From: Atopobiaceae bacterium
GTDB lineage: Bacteria; Actinomycetota; Coriobacteriia; Coriobacteriales; Atopobiaceae
NCBI GenBank assembly: GCA_015258485.1
Contig: JABZIF010000028.1
Location: 1-12,452, forward strand
Length of the DNA: 12,452 bases
Reading direction: 5' to 3'
Below the pieces are notes generated by a model. It was not told where the DNA came from and searched no databases. It saw only the letters and a program-made list of their open reading frames with translations. Below are positions 1 to 6,575 of the stretch, in pieces; the first letter of the stretch is position 1, and the number at the start of each line of letters is the position of its first letter. A program made the translations under genes and the position numbers.

Positions 1-201
1 TGGCTTAGAAAGGCTCTCAGAGGCTCATTTTCTGGGTAATAATAATGTGATTGAGACTCTGTATACTATTGCAGTTTATACTATTTGTATAATAGTATAT
101 AAAAGTCTGATAATCGATATTATGTAAACTAATGTAGCTTATAAAATTAGAGAGAAACAGCCTATTACACAGAAGCCCTCTCCTATACGTTATAAAGATA
201 T
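1..201. other. Left-edge intergenic stretch, no confident gene
   Basis: This region lies beyond the stop codon of the clc gene. Plus-strand frame 2 is open from the window edge to a TAA at 125-127, but its last two thirds are AT-rich and read through the short repeats at 62-99, so a partial gene end is possible yet unsupported. Frame 1 is open only to a TAA at 37-39. No convincing terminator for clc was found: GAGAG at 150-154 can pair with CTCTC at 178-182, but that stem is only 5 bp with a 23-base loop. Confidence 0.4.
62..99. repeat. Triple TATACTATT repeat: two direct copies, one inverted
   Basis: TATACTATT occurs at 62-70 and 77-85, and its exact reverse complement AATAGTATA at 91-99. 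The last two copies form a perfect 9-bp inverted repeat around a 5-base loop (TGTAT). Copy centres are about 15 and 14 bp apart. The spacing and the dyad fit a protein-binding site or a weak AT-rich hairpin between genes. No T-run or GC-rich stem follows, so a classical terminator is unlikely. What binds here, if anything, is unknown. Confidence 0.6.
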
Positions 202-1800
202 TTATACCGAAGACTTTGTCATTACGTTTAATTTGAGTGCGATGTCACCTTCGTACAGTTCATCATAAATCACAAGAATTTTATCAAGTGCCATAAGTTC
301 CGTAGAACCTGTTGGAATAATTTCTTGACCTGCTCTGTCTATGGTGATTATTCGGACTTTGTCTGGCCATGAAACGTCTTTAAGGAGCTTTCCTTCAATC
401 GCACTGCCTTGTCCAATAGTAAACTCATGAAGAACTTTCTCGCCAGAGGAATTTGATGAGTCAAAGCCTGATGTTGTCTCCCCTTGCTTTGAAGCTAAAA
501 ATTCTGAAAGCAAATGATCATAAAATGGATCAACACGCAGGATGTTTGCAACAACAAACGAAACTATTGCGACTGCAGACATGGCCATGAGTGCTTCAAG
601 GGATCCAGTAAGCTCAAATATGAGCACGACGCCAGTTACAGGAGCTCTTACTACGCCTGCAAAAATACCTGCTACACCCATAGCAATAAAATTTGGTGCA
701 TAAGCCATAGGAATACCAAAAATATGGGTTGCTAGCAGGGCAAATAAAGTTCCCACAAGGGTACCCATAACTACCAGCGGAAACAGTGTTCCACCTGGTG
801 TTCCAGCTGCAAAACAAGCGGTAGTAAAGGTGTATTTTCCCAGTAAAAGTGCTATAACGAGAAGCTCTGTGAGTGTTTGAGGCTCTTTGATTTTCTCGAT
901 AATAACATCCCCGCCACAAAGTAAATCAGGCCAGGTAAATGCAACAATTCCTGCAAGTATAAACGGAATAATGAGTCTTGAGAAAGGAACAAACTTGTCA
1001 ATTTTTTTATAAAGGTCTGAAGCAAAAAACATTCCTTTGTTGTGAAGTGCTCCTAAAAGACCACATCCAATGCCTATAAATAGGACAAAGGCATAATCTA
1101 CATGTGGGAGTGGTGCTACGTATGGAAGCTGCAAAACAGGTTTCATGCCAAGCACGTTAGAAACTAAGAAGTCCGCTCCTACTGATGCGGTCATCGCAGA
1201 AATGATAAGTGGAGCATGGAACTCTTTTTGAATTTCTTCAATTGCAAAAAGCGTTCCGGTAAGTGGTGCATGAAAAGCAGCGGACATTCCCGCAGCAGCG
1301 CCACAGGTAACAAGGAGACGTTCTTCTCCCCTTTTACACTTCAAAAATTTTGAGACCACCTTACCAGAGACTGCTCCGAGCTGTACTGATGGACCTTCTC
1401 GACCCATAGAAAGACCAGCAAAGGCTACTAAGACACCTTGGATAAATTTAGTAGGTAATACTCTATACCAGGGCATATCAGCACAACCCATTACCTCGGC
1501 GTTTGTTTGTGGAATTCCAGATCCAGAGGTGTAGGGTTCAAATTTCATAAGAAGGCAGACGGCAATCATAAGAATAATCAACAAGACAAACCACAGCAGC
1601 ATAAAAGGCCAATTACCCTTTATGATTTCTGTAATAGAGCGCATCTGGGCTTCTGCAAATGAGAGACACAACCGATAAAGTGTAACAACGCCGCCGCCAA
1701 TAAGGCCAACGAGAAGTCCTTCGCCAATTAACGCAACTTGGAATCTTCTGGAAAAATGACGCTCTACCACATTTGATTTTTGTTTGATATGAAACGCCAC
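202..1800 (-). CDS. ClC-family chloride channel/transporter with C-terminal RCK_C (TrkA-C) domain
   Basis: Membrane protein of the ClC family, which moves Cl- either passively or in exchange for H+. Visible hallmarks, numbered from the chosen start, are GSGIP (about 93-97, Ser94 selectivity filter), GREGP (133-137, gating Glu135) and an AFHAPLTG...AIEE helix whose Glu pair (188/189) matches the internal proton-pathway Glu of E. coli ClC. These favour a Cl-/H+ exchanger. The third filter segment reads PGGTLFP instead of the usual GxFxP. About ten hydrophobic segments span residues 20-430, and the last 75 or so resemble a TrkA-C/RCK_C ligand-binding domain. Start: GAGG lies 5 bases before a GTG at 1800 and only 2 before an ATG at 1803, so GTG is preferred (532 aa). 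A longer reading from a GTG at 1857 has no ribosome site and would begin inside the terminator hairpin. The nearest upstream gene is the NlpC/P60 hydrolase. Confidence 0.9.
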   Translation of the reverse strand: MAFHIKQKSNVVERHFSRRFQVALIGEGLLVGLIGGGVVTLYRLCLSFAEAQMRSITEIIKGNWPFMLLWFVLLIILMIAVCLLMKFEPYTSGSGIPQTNAEVMGCADMPWYRVLPTKFIQGVLVAFAGLSMGREGPSVQLGAVSGKVVSKFLKCKRGEERLLVTCGAAAGMSAAFHAPLTGTLFAIEEIQKEFHAPLIISAMTASVGADFLVSNVLGMKPVLQLPYVAPLPHVDYAFVLFIGIGCGLLGALHNKGMFFASDLYKKIDKFVPFSRLIIPFILAGIVAFTWPDLLCGGDVIIEKIKEPQTLTELLVIALLLGKYTFTTACFAAGTPGGTLFPLVVMGTLVGTLFALLATHIFGIPMAYAPNFIAMGVAGIFAGVVRAPVTGVVLIFELTGSLEALMAMSAVAIVSFVVANILRVDPFYDHLLSEFLASKQGETTSGFDSSNSSGEKVLHEFTIGQGSAIEGKLLKDVSWPDKVRIITIDRAGQEIIPTGSTELMALDKILVIYDELYEGDIALKLNVMTKSSV

Positions 1801-1848
1801 CATTTCCTCTTTATCACTCAAAACTGTAAAGGTAATCTTTGTTATACG

Positions 1849-1895
1849 TAAAAACACGTAAAGTGTACGTAACTATTGTACGACTTTACGTGTTT
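1849..1895 (-). terminator. Strong intrinsic terminator after the NlpC/P60 gene
   Basis: A 17-bp stem with one bulged G is formed by arms 1852-1868 and 1878-1895 (AAACACGTAAAGTGTAC against its complement) around a 9-base loop. On the minus strand the stem runs into TTTTT at 1854-1850. It starts about 29 bases past the NlpC/P60 stop codon and ends about 50 bases before the clc start. The plus-strand side has only a short T-run, so it is assigned to the minus strand, where it would separate the hydrolase transcript from clc. Confidence 0.7.
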
Positions 1896-1923
1896 ATGAT
1901 TAAAATTTATGTAAAAGGTTATT

Positions 1924-3108
1924 TTAGCCGGAGAATGGACCTCCGCCATAGAAGGCATATACAGGACCTTTACATACGCCAAGTGACTCATTTGCAGCAT
2001 GAATCATATAGCCATTACCAATATAGATGCCAACATGTTCATAACCAGGCCTGGTAAAGACAATGTCTCCATAGTTAAGCTCACTCATAGAGTCTTTCCA
2101 ATTACCAGCAGCACGGATATTACGGCCAATGGTACCTGCAGTTCCTGCACGATAGCCAAGGAAGCAGTAGTAAACCAGTCCACCACAGTCAAAACCTCTT
2201 GACGGAGAAGCTCCACCCCAAACATAAGGATATCCAATGCATGCATATGCGGTGGCTACGGCACCGCCTGCTGCCGGATAGCTTTTGCCTCCCCCGCTGT
2301 TACTAGAGGTGCTACTAGAGCTGGAACTTGAGCTGTTTGAGTTGCTACTAGAACTTGTAGAATTGGATGTGTCAGAACTTGACGCTGAGTCTTCTGAAGA
2401 ATGTGAAGAAGAATCATCATTTGATTCTGCTGCTGAAGGGGTATCTCGAGTAACAGTTTCAAGTGCATAAGAAACATTTTCATTCTTTGAGGCAGCTTCT
2501 TGAGCAGCAAGCTGTTCTTTTACTTGTGCATCAAGTGAATCATAGTAATTTTTAGCCTCTGCAACTTGATTTTGAAGGCTATCGGCAGTAGCTTTCATTT
2601 CAGAGATTTGTGACTGAAGATTATCCTGCTCTGATTGAAGCTCAAGCTGCTGAGCTTGGAGTTGATCTCCCAGCGACTTAACCTGATTGATTGAATCAGA
2701 CTCTTGCTTACTTGTACGATCCATGTAGTACACACGACTGACAAAATCTTCAGGGCTAGATGCACCTAAGAGAAAATCAAGCGTTTCTTGTGGGCCAGCT
2801 TTATAAGCACTTCTCATAGCAGAAGAAAGTGCTAAACGCTGTTGGTTAAGCTGATTAGTAGTTTCTTGGATTTGCTCTTGAACTTCACCAATCTTGTTGT
2901 TAGTTGCATCAAGTGCATAGGTTTTCTCGTTAAGGTCATCCATTGCTTGTGAAAGTGCTGCACCAAGTGAATCAAGCTGTGCGGATGCTGCCTCAAGATC
3001 GCTTTGAGGGTCTGCAAAAATTTTAGTTGGTGATAAGAAAACGCCTGCAACACCAAGACCTGCAAATATGAGAGCGTCTCTTCTTGTAAAAGATTGGCGC
3101 TTGGACAT
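1924..3108 (-). CDS. Secreted NlpC/P60 peptidoglycan endopeptidase with coiled-coil N-terminus and Ser-rich linker
   Basis: Probable cell-wall hydrolase cutting peptide stems of peptidoglycan, with a PcsB/RipA-like layout. From an ATG at 3108, preceded by AAGGAG at good spacing, the protein has 394 aa. It begins with a signal peptide carrying a twin arginine (TRRDALIFAG, Arg9-Arg10) and a likely cut after KIFA (Ala32), suggesting Tat export. Residues 35-206 are Gln/Leu/Ser/Ala-rich and almost certainly a long coiled coil, which in this class acts as a regulatory or partner-binding arm. Residues 224-271 are an almost pure Ser/Asn/Thr linker. Residues 280-394 are the NlpC/P60 domain, with catalytic Cys308 (GFDCGG), His358 (EHVGIYIG) and a third polar residue, His370 (MIHAAN). 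It follows a 339-base leader after apt and ends at a strong hairpin, so it is probably transcribed alone. Confidence 0.92.
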   Translation of the reverse strand: MSKRQSFTRRDALIFAGLGVAGVFLSPTKIFADPQSDLEAASAQLDSLGAALSQAMDDLNEKTYALDATNNKIGEVQEQIQETTNQLNQQRLALSSAMRSAYKAGPQETLDFLLGASSPEDFVSRVYYMDRTSKQESDSINQVKSLGDQLQAQQLELQSEQDNLQSQISEMKATADSLQNQVAEAKNYYDSLDAQVKEQLAAQEAASKNENVSYALETVTRDTPSAAESNDDSSSHSSEDSASSSDTSNSTSSSSNSNSSSSSSSSTSSNSGGGKSYPAAGGAVATAYACIGYPYVWGGASPSRGFDCGGLVYYCFLGYRAGTAGTIGRNIRAAGNWKDSMSELNYGDIVFTRPGYEHVGIYIGNGYMIHAANESLGVCKGPVYAFYGGGPFSG

Positions 3109-3325
3109 ACAAAACTCCTTCCGCAAAGCATAATAACAATTAGGCAACATTTGCTCTGCATTACCTTTAAGGATAGCTTTATTTATTCGAAAATTAAAGC
3201 TTACTCACCAAAAATGGCGAGAATACCGTTGAAAATACAAAACCCCCTATAAAGCTCTCCTTTTTGTTGAGTGTTATTTTACCCAATAGAACTTTTTATA
3301 AACTTTTTGCAGGTAAAGCTATTAA
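3109..3325 (-). promoter_or_regulatory. Structured 5' leader of the NlpC/P60 gene
   Basis: The apt stop and the hydrolase start are separated by 339 bases with no supportable gene. Besides the hairpin at 3326-3353, the minus strand holds two adjacent small hairpins: CTCGCCA-TTTT-TGGTGAG (3221-3204) and AGCTTTA...TAAAGCT (3201-3175). The first has a G-T pair that is good only in minus-strand RNA, which fits a transcribed leader. A ribosome site AAGGAG sits at about 3116-3121. No convincing -35/-10 pair was found. The ydaO (cyclic di-AMP) riboswitch, common before NlpC/P60 genes in actinobacteria, was looked for, but its conserved blocks were not recognised. Confidence 0.4.
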
Positions 3326-3353
3326 AAGCTGCCATATGTATATATGACAGCTT
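3326..3353 (-). terminator. Probable intrinsic terminator after apt
   Basis: On the minus strand AAGCTGTCATAT and ATATGGCAGCTT form a 12-bp stem with one T-G wobble around a 4-base loop, ending in TTTT. On the plus strand the same position is an A-C mismatch and no T-run follows. It lies about 95 bases beyond the apt stop codon and would end the long minus-strand operon before the NlpC/P60 leader. Confidence 0.55.
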
Positions 3354-3447
3354 AAAAGATATATAGTTCAAAACTCATAGGTGTAATTGCATTGCCACTA
3401 AATGATAACGCTACTTATGAAGCCTATAAACAACGATCAAGTTTTAT

Positions 3448-3984
3448 TTATTTTTTAACTTTAATAAGCGTGTAGACTTCCTGGTCAAAGACTTTTTTGA
3501 TGACATCTCTTGGATGGAGATAGCAAAGCTCAAGCGCAAAGGCAAATCCAGCAACTTTTGCACCTGCTTTTTGAGCAAGCAATGCAGACGCAACACATGT
3601 ACCACCAGTAGCAACAAGGTCATCTGCAATGAGTACTACATCATCAGAAGAGAGGGCATCTTGATGGATTTGCAACTCATCAGTACCGTACTCTAAGTCA
3701 TATGATTGACTGAAGACTTCACGTGGAAGCTTGCCAGGTTTTCGAGCAGGAACAAAACCAGCACCAAGTTTGTATGCTACAGGAGCGCCAATCAGAAAAC
3801 CTCTTGCCTCCGCGCCAATAACCTTAGTTATGCCAGCATTGGCAAAGTGTTCAGCAATATCATCGACAAGTGCATGAAAGCACTTTGGGTCTTTGAATAA
3901 TGGAGTTACATCCTTAAAGATGACGCCTGGCTCTGGATAATCTGGGATGCTAATAACATGGCTCTCGTAATCATATGTAGACAC
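3448..3984 (-). CDS. apt: Adenine phosphoribosyltransferase
   Basis: Cytosolic purine-salvage enzyme that makes AMP from adenine and PRPP. The protein matches the Apt family along its whole length: SIPDYPEPGVIFKDVTPL near the N-terminus, GAEARGFLIGAPVA, RKPGKLPRE, and the PRPP-binding loop VLIADDLVATGGT. Start choice: a GTG at 3984 has GAGGA four bases upstream and gives 178 aa, the usual family length. A GTG at 4014 (188 aa), 13 bases after the upstream stop, has only a weak AGGT and adds ten residues (SSDSECEDTV-type) that are not part of the family core. It is the last gene of the operon, after the FHA and MerR genes, and a hairpin follows at 3326-3353. Confidence 0.95.
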   Translation of the reverse strand: MSTYDYESHVISIPDYPEPGVIFKDVTPLFKDPKCFHALVDDIAEHFANAGITKVIGAEARGFLIGAPVAYKLGAGFVPARKPGKLPREVFSQSYDLEYGTDELQIHQDALSSDDVVLIADDLVATGGTCVASALLAQKAGAKVAGFAFALELCYLHPRDVIKKVFDQEVYTLIKVKK

Positions 3985-4027
3985 AGTGTCCTCACATTCT
4001 GAATCGCTCGACACATACGTACCTAGC

Positions 4028-4882
4028 TTACTCGTCTAGGTTCATATCCTTAAAAGATTCACTAACTAATTTTGTAATAAGTTCATTTCTGATGGCATTG
4101 GTTAAGCCAAGCATACGTGTAAGTGCAGAGATAAATTTTTGCCGCGTTTCATATGTATGGTCAGCTTTAACTCCCCCACCTTTTTTTGCATAAACAACAA
4201 GTGATTTTGCAAACATGCTTGATTCTCGATTAGCTGCTATAACGTATTGACGAAGATTTTTAGCCTCAAAACCAAAATGGCGGAGCTCATTACACAGGCG
4301 AATAAGTGTGAAGTCTTTTCCATCAACTAAATCTCTACCATGAGGAGAACGCTTGAGGTTAACAATCCCAGCTTCAGAAAGTTGGCGAACAAAACTAACT
4401 GGTGCTCCTAAAATTTCTGGTATGCGATCAATTGAGTGATATTTTTCAGTAATTTCAGGATCATCTATAGGAACTACGATAGCATCCGCATGTGCAAGAC
4501 CTGAAATAGCTTGAGAAATTTGTTTTTCATTATATTGAATTTGAGAAGATTTACTACGACTCTCACCCTTTACCATAGGTTGATCTTGAATACTTTCAAG
4601 TGCTTCTTGAGATTCAATATCTAAACTTTGACCCTTATCTTGACGGTTAAGTTCTTCTTTGATTACTGAAAGAGGCATAAAACGATTTTTTTGAAGATAT
4701 AAGATCGATTCAAGTCGTTCTATATCTTTTTGAGAATACAGACGATATCCACCAGGAGTTCTGGTGGGTGTAATAAGACCTTCATCCTGTAAGTATCTAA
4801 CTTTTGAAACACTCAGATCAGGATAAAGTGACTGTAATTTTTTAACTACTTTTCCTATAGTCAAAAGCCCACTGTCAGCCAT
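4028..4882 (-). CDS. ftsR: MerR-family transcriptional regulator, FtsR-like
   Basis: Probable DNA-binding regulator of 284 aa from an ATG at 4882 (AAGGA seven bases upstream). Residues 6-82 form a MerR-type winged helix: LLTIGKVVKKL, SVSKVRYLQDEGLITP, GGYRLYSQKDIERL. A polar linker (about 83-130) leads to a C-terminal helical domain, roughly 145-275, with GIVNLKRSPHGRDLVDG and LRHFGFEAKNLRQYV. Both the two-part layout and individual phrases resemble mycobacterial Rv1828/FtsR, which in corynebacteria activates ftsZ; transfer of that role here is inference. The C-terminal half lacks a recognisable metal or drug pocket, unlike classic MerR proteins. It lies 17 bases after the FHA gene, mirroring garA-Rv1828 in mycobacteria, and just before apt. 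An upstream TTG at 4897 would overlap its own ribosome site and is not preferred. Confidence 0.88.
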   Translation of the reverse strand: MADSGLLTIGKVVKKLQSLYPDLSVSKVRYLQDEGLITPTRTPGGYRLYSQKDIERLESILYLQKNRFMPLSVIKEELNRQDKGQSLDIESQEALESIQDQPMVKGESRSKSSQIQYNEKQISQAISGLAHADAIVVPIDDPEITEKYHSIDRIPEILGAPVSFVRQLSEAGIVNLKRSPHGRDLVDGKDFTLIRLCNELRHFGFEAKNLRQYVIAANRESSMFAKSLVVYAKKGGGVKADHTYETRQKFISALTRMLGLTNAIRNELITKLVSESFKDMNLDE

Positions 4883-4899
4883 AAAGTTATCCTTCAACC

Positions 4900-5316
4900 T
4901 TAGGCTGAGACATTGCTGGTATGAAATACCATTCTAAAAGTACCAATTTGAATGGTTGAACCATCACGGAGTGTTGCCTTATTGATAATTGCACCGTCAA
5001 CCCAAGTACCATTTAAAGAATCAAGATCTTCAATTGTGGCATAGCCAAGAGAAAGATTTGATAAATCAATCTTTGCATGATGACGTGAGACGGTCATATC
5101 GTTTAAAAACACGCTATTTTTTGGATCTCTGCCAATCGTAATCTCTTGAAGATTAAGTTCAAAAGTTTGACCAGTTTGTGGCCCTTTAACGATAGTAAGA
5201 ACAGGCTGGAGTGGTTGACGCTGTGCCATAAGATCTGGAACGGTAGCATCGGCTGAAGGCATACGAAAAATTTCCGTTGAGTCGGCTGACTGATGCTTGA
5301 TATCTTCAGTTGACAT
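4900..5316 (-). CDS. garA: GarA/OdhI-like FHA-domain protein
   Basis: Small cytosolic phospho-switch protein of 138 aa from an ATG at 5316 with AAGGAG five bases upstream; a GTG at 5322 is less well placed. The C-terminal FHA domain (about 38-135) has the phosphothreonine-binding residues IGRD (Arg63), SRHH (Ser77-His80) and SLNGT (Asn102-Gly103), and a GarA-like lead-in, LTIVKGPQTG. The free N-terminus contains DSTEIFR (12-18), which lines up with ETTSVFR, the kinase target of GarA/OdhI. The second Thr is kept (Thr14), while the first position is Ser13. In mycobacteria and corynebacteria this protein inhibits 2-oxoglutarate dehydrogenase and glutamate dehydrogenase until phosphorylated; the targets here are unknown. 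The gene is 39 bases after ridA and 17 before the MerR gene. Confidence 0.9.
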   Translation of the reverse strand: MSTEDIKHQSADSTEIFRMPSADATVPDLMAQRQPLQPVLTIVKGPQTGQTFELNLQEITIGRDPKNSVFLNDMTVSRHHAKIDLSNLSLGYATIEDLDSLNGTWVDGAIINKATLRDGSTIQIGTFRMVFHTSNVSA

Positions 5317-5355
5317 ACGCACTCCTTAAATTTGGTAACTACATAATAATAACGC

Positions 5356-5736
5356 TTAACGACACGCAATGCAGTCCATTTCGATGAGCGCACCAAGAGG
5401 TAGCGCTGAAACTTCTACTACAGCACGGCTAGGTGCTGGAAGAACAAAATATTGTTTATATATTTCATTTATCTTAGGTAAATCATTTATATTAGAAAGA
5501 TATATGGTGACCTGAGCAACGTCAGAAAGCGTACAATCTGCTTCAGCGAGAATTGCCTGTGTAAGATGAATGACTCGAATAAGTTGTTCTTCAATGTCAC
5601 CATCAATGAGTTTATTAGGATTTTCTGCAGAAATAGCAATTTGACCTGTTACAAATACAAGTCTACCTGCGGTTGTTCCTTGCGAATAGGGGCCAATTGG
5701 AGCTGGTACACCTACCGCGTTAATCGCATATTTCAT
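5356..5736 (-). CDS. ridA: RidA family enamine/imine deaminase
   Basis: Cytosolic trimeric enzyme that hydrolyses reactive enamines/imines such as 2-aminoacrylate, formed by PLP enzymes acting on serine or cysteine. The 126 aa are the usual full length. Family marks are GPYSQG (Tyr17), VTGQIA, the mid-region TIYLSNINDLPKINEIY, and the C-terminal active-site segment PSRAVVEVSALPLGALIEMDCIA. Arg104 corresponds to substrate-carboxylate Arg105 and Glu119 to Glu120 of E. coli RidA, so it should be active. GAGG lies upstream of the ATG. The ATG overlaps the stop of the GcvT-like gene (ATGA), so translation is probably coupled. Confidence 0.95.
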   Translation of the reverse strand: MKYAINAVGVPAPIGPYSQGTTAGRLVFVTGQIAISAENPNKLIDGDIEEQLIRVIHLTQAILAEADCTLSDVAQVTIYLSNINDLPKINEIYKQYFVLPAPSRAVVEVSALPLGALIEMDCIACR

Positions 5737-6575
5737 AAAAGGTCACCTCGCGCACCAATAAAATCATTCGATGATCTTAATAAATTCCAACCCTCAAGTT
5801 TATCTTTAGCTATTACTACTTTAGTTGAATACTCAAGTTGAGAAAACCATGGAAGATGGTTTTTTAGCCCCTTAATAAATTGATTGTGGCCAATTGGGTG
5901 AATCTCTTCAAATGAAAGGAGACTTCTAAACAAGATAGTTGTGTGCATAGGAGGAATCATAACCAAATATGCAGGAATTTTCTTGGTAGTAACGTTAGCG
6001 ATAAGAGCTGGAATGGTTTGATCCAGCATAAGATTTGTGAGAGTAAATTCCTCTGGAAGAGTTTGATTTCCAAGATAATCTTCTAATATCTTTTTTGCTT
6101 TTTTCCCAACTAAAAGGAGTGGAGTTAGAAGTGGCGTGGCATTCTCTAAAGAAATACCTTGATAAGGAGTAACACCGTTTTGTTCTACCTGTGAAATCAC
6201 AGAACACCACTCTATGAGGGTTTCTCCCCGATCAGATGTATCTAAGAAAACATATTCATTCTGTCCAGAGCGAGCTAGAAGAGCTATAGAAGCCAAAGAC
6301 CCGTCGCCTATGAGAGCAACTTCAAAGGAAGATTCTCCTACTTTAAGCTTTTTGCCTGCAAATACAGTTTCAACAAAATTTTGTGATGGGTTGCCGCTTA
6401 TCAGCGCATATGAAGATCCACTAAGATCTATCAATGCACAATCTTTTAGAGCAGTTTCAAGAGGCTTCTCGCCAAAGAAGGATGTGGCAAACTCAAAACC
6501 TTCAGTTGAGGTTGAGAATTGAGCGCCAAGATATTCCAATTCAGTGTGAAGAATGGAACGTGTTTGTTCAGCCAT
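5733..6575 (-). CDS. Short GcvT-like (aminomethyltransferase folate-binding fold) protein
   Basis: Divergent 280-aa relative of the N-terminal part of glycine-cleavage T protein. The resemblance is by eye: LHTELEYLGAQF at the start, ALIDLSGSSYALISG (about 48-62, like the FDVSHMGRLRVTG region), GSLASIALLARSG near 93-105, and a C-terminal GWNLLRSSNDFIGARG that matches the point where true T proteins continue into ARDTLRLE. It stops there, so the C-terminal barrel domain is missing (T proteins have about 360-370 aa). The catalytic Asp of the GGxxDD motif is replaced by Ala-Ser. The YgfZ signature KGCYxGQE is also absent. It may bind folate or another ligand without transferring an aminomethyl group. 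Its ATG overlaps the upstream stop by one base (TAATG) and has GGAG seven bases before it. Its stop overlaps ridA. Confidence 0.65.
   Translation of the reverse strand: MAEQTRSILHTELEYLGAQFSTSTEGFEFATSFFGEKPLETALKDCALIDLSGSSYALISGNPSQNFVETVFAGKKLKVGESSFEVALIGDGSLASIALLARSGQNEYVFLDTSDRGETLIEWCSVISQVEQNGVTPYQGISLENATPLLTPLLLVGKKAKKILEDYLGNQTLPEEFTLTNLMLDQTIPALIANVTTKKIPAYLVMIPPMHTTILFRSLLSFEEIHPIGHNQFIKGLKNHLPWFSQLEYSTKVVIAKDKLEGWNLLRSSNDFIGARGDLL

Noticed and set aside
1..127. C-terminal end of a plus-strand gene running in from the left edge
   Set aside because: The open frame is short, passes through the TATACTATT repeats and has no recognisable family feature; the flanking sequence would be needed.
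146..186. Possible terminator for clc on the minus strand
   Set aside because: Only a 5-bp stem with a 23-base loop and a broken T-run.
2285..2470. Plus-strand open frame rich in Leu and Glu opposite the Ser-rich linker
   Set aside because: It is the antisense reading of the low-complexity Ser codons of the NlpC/P60 gene, with no ribosome site and biased composition.
2832..3161. Overlapping minus-strand frame starting upstream of the NlpC/P60 start (possible leader peptide)
   Set aside because: AAAGG is only two bases from its ATG, and most of the frame runs out of phase through the well-supported hydrolase gene.
3109..3447. ydaO/c-di-AMP riboswitch before the NlpC/P60 gene
   Set aside because: The conserved sequence blocks of that class could not be found on the minus strand.
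4021..4033. Identical 13-mer (ACCTAGCTTACTC) at the MerR/apt junction and at 7799-7811 in the pgsA/carboxypeptidase junction
   Set aside because: About two chance 13-base matches are expected in a window this long. Both copies are just a Glu codon, a stop and a weak AGGT site, so shared function is not supported.
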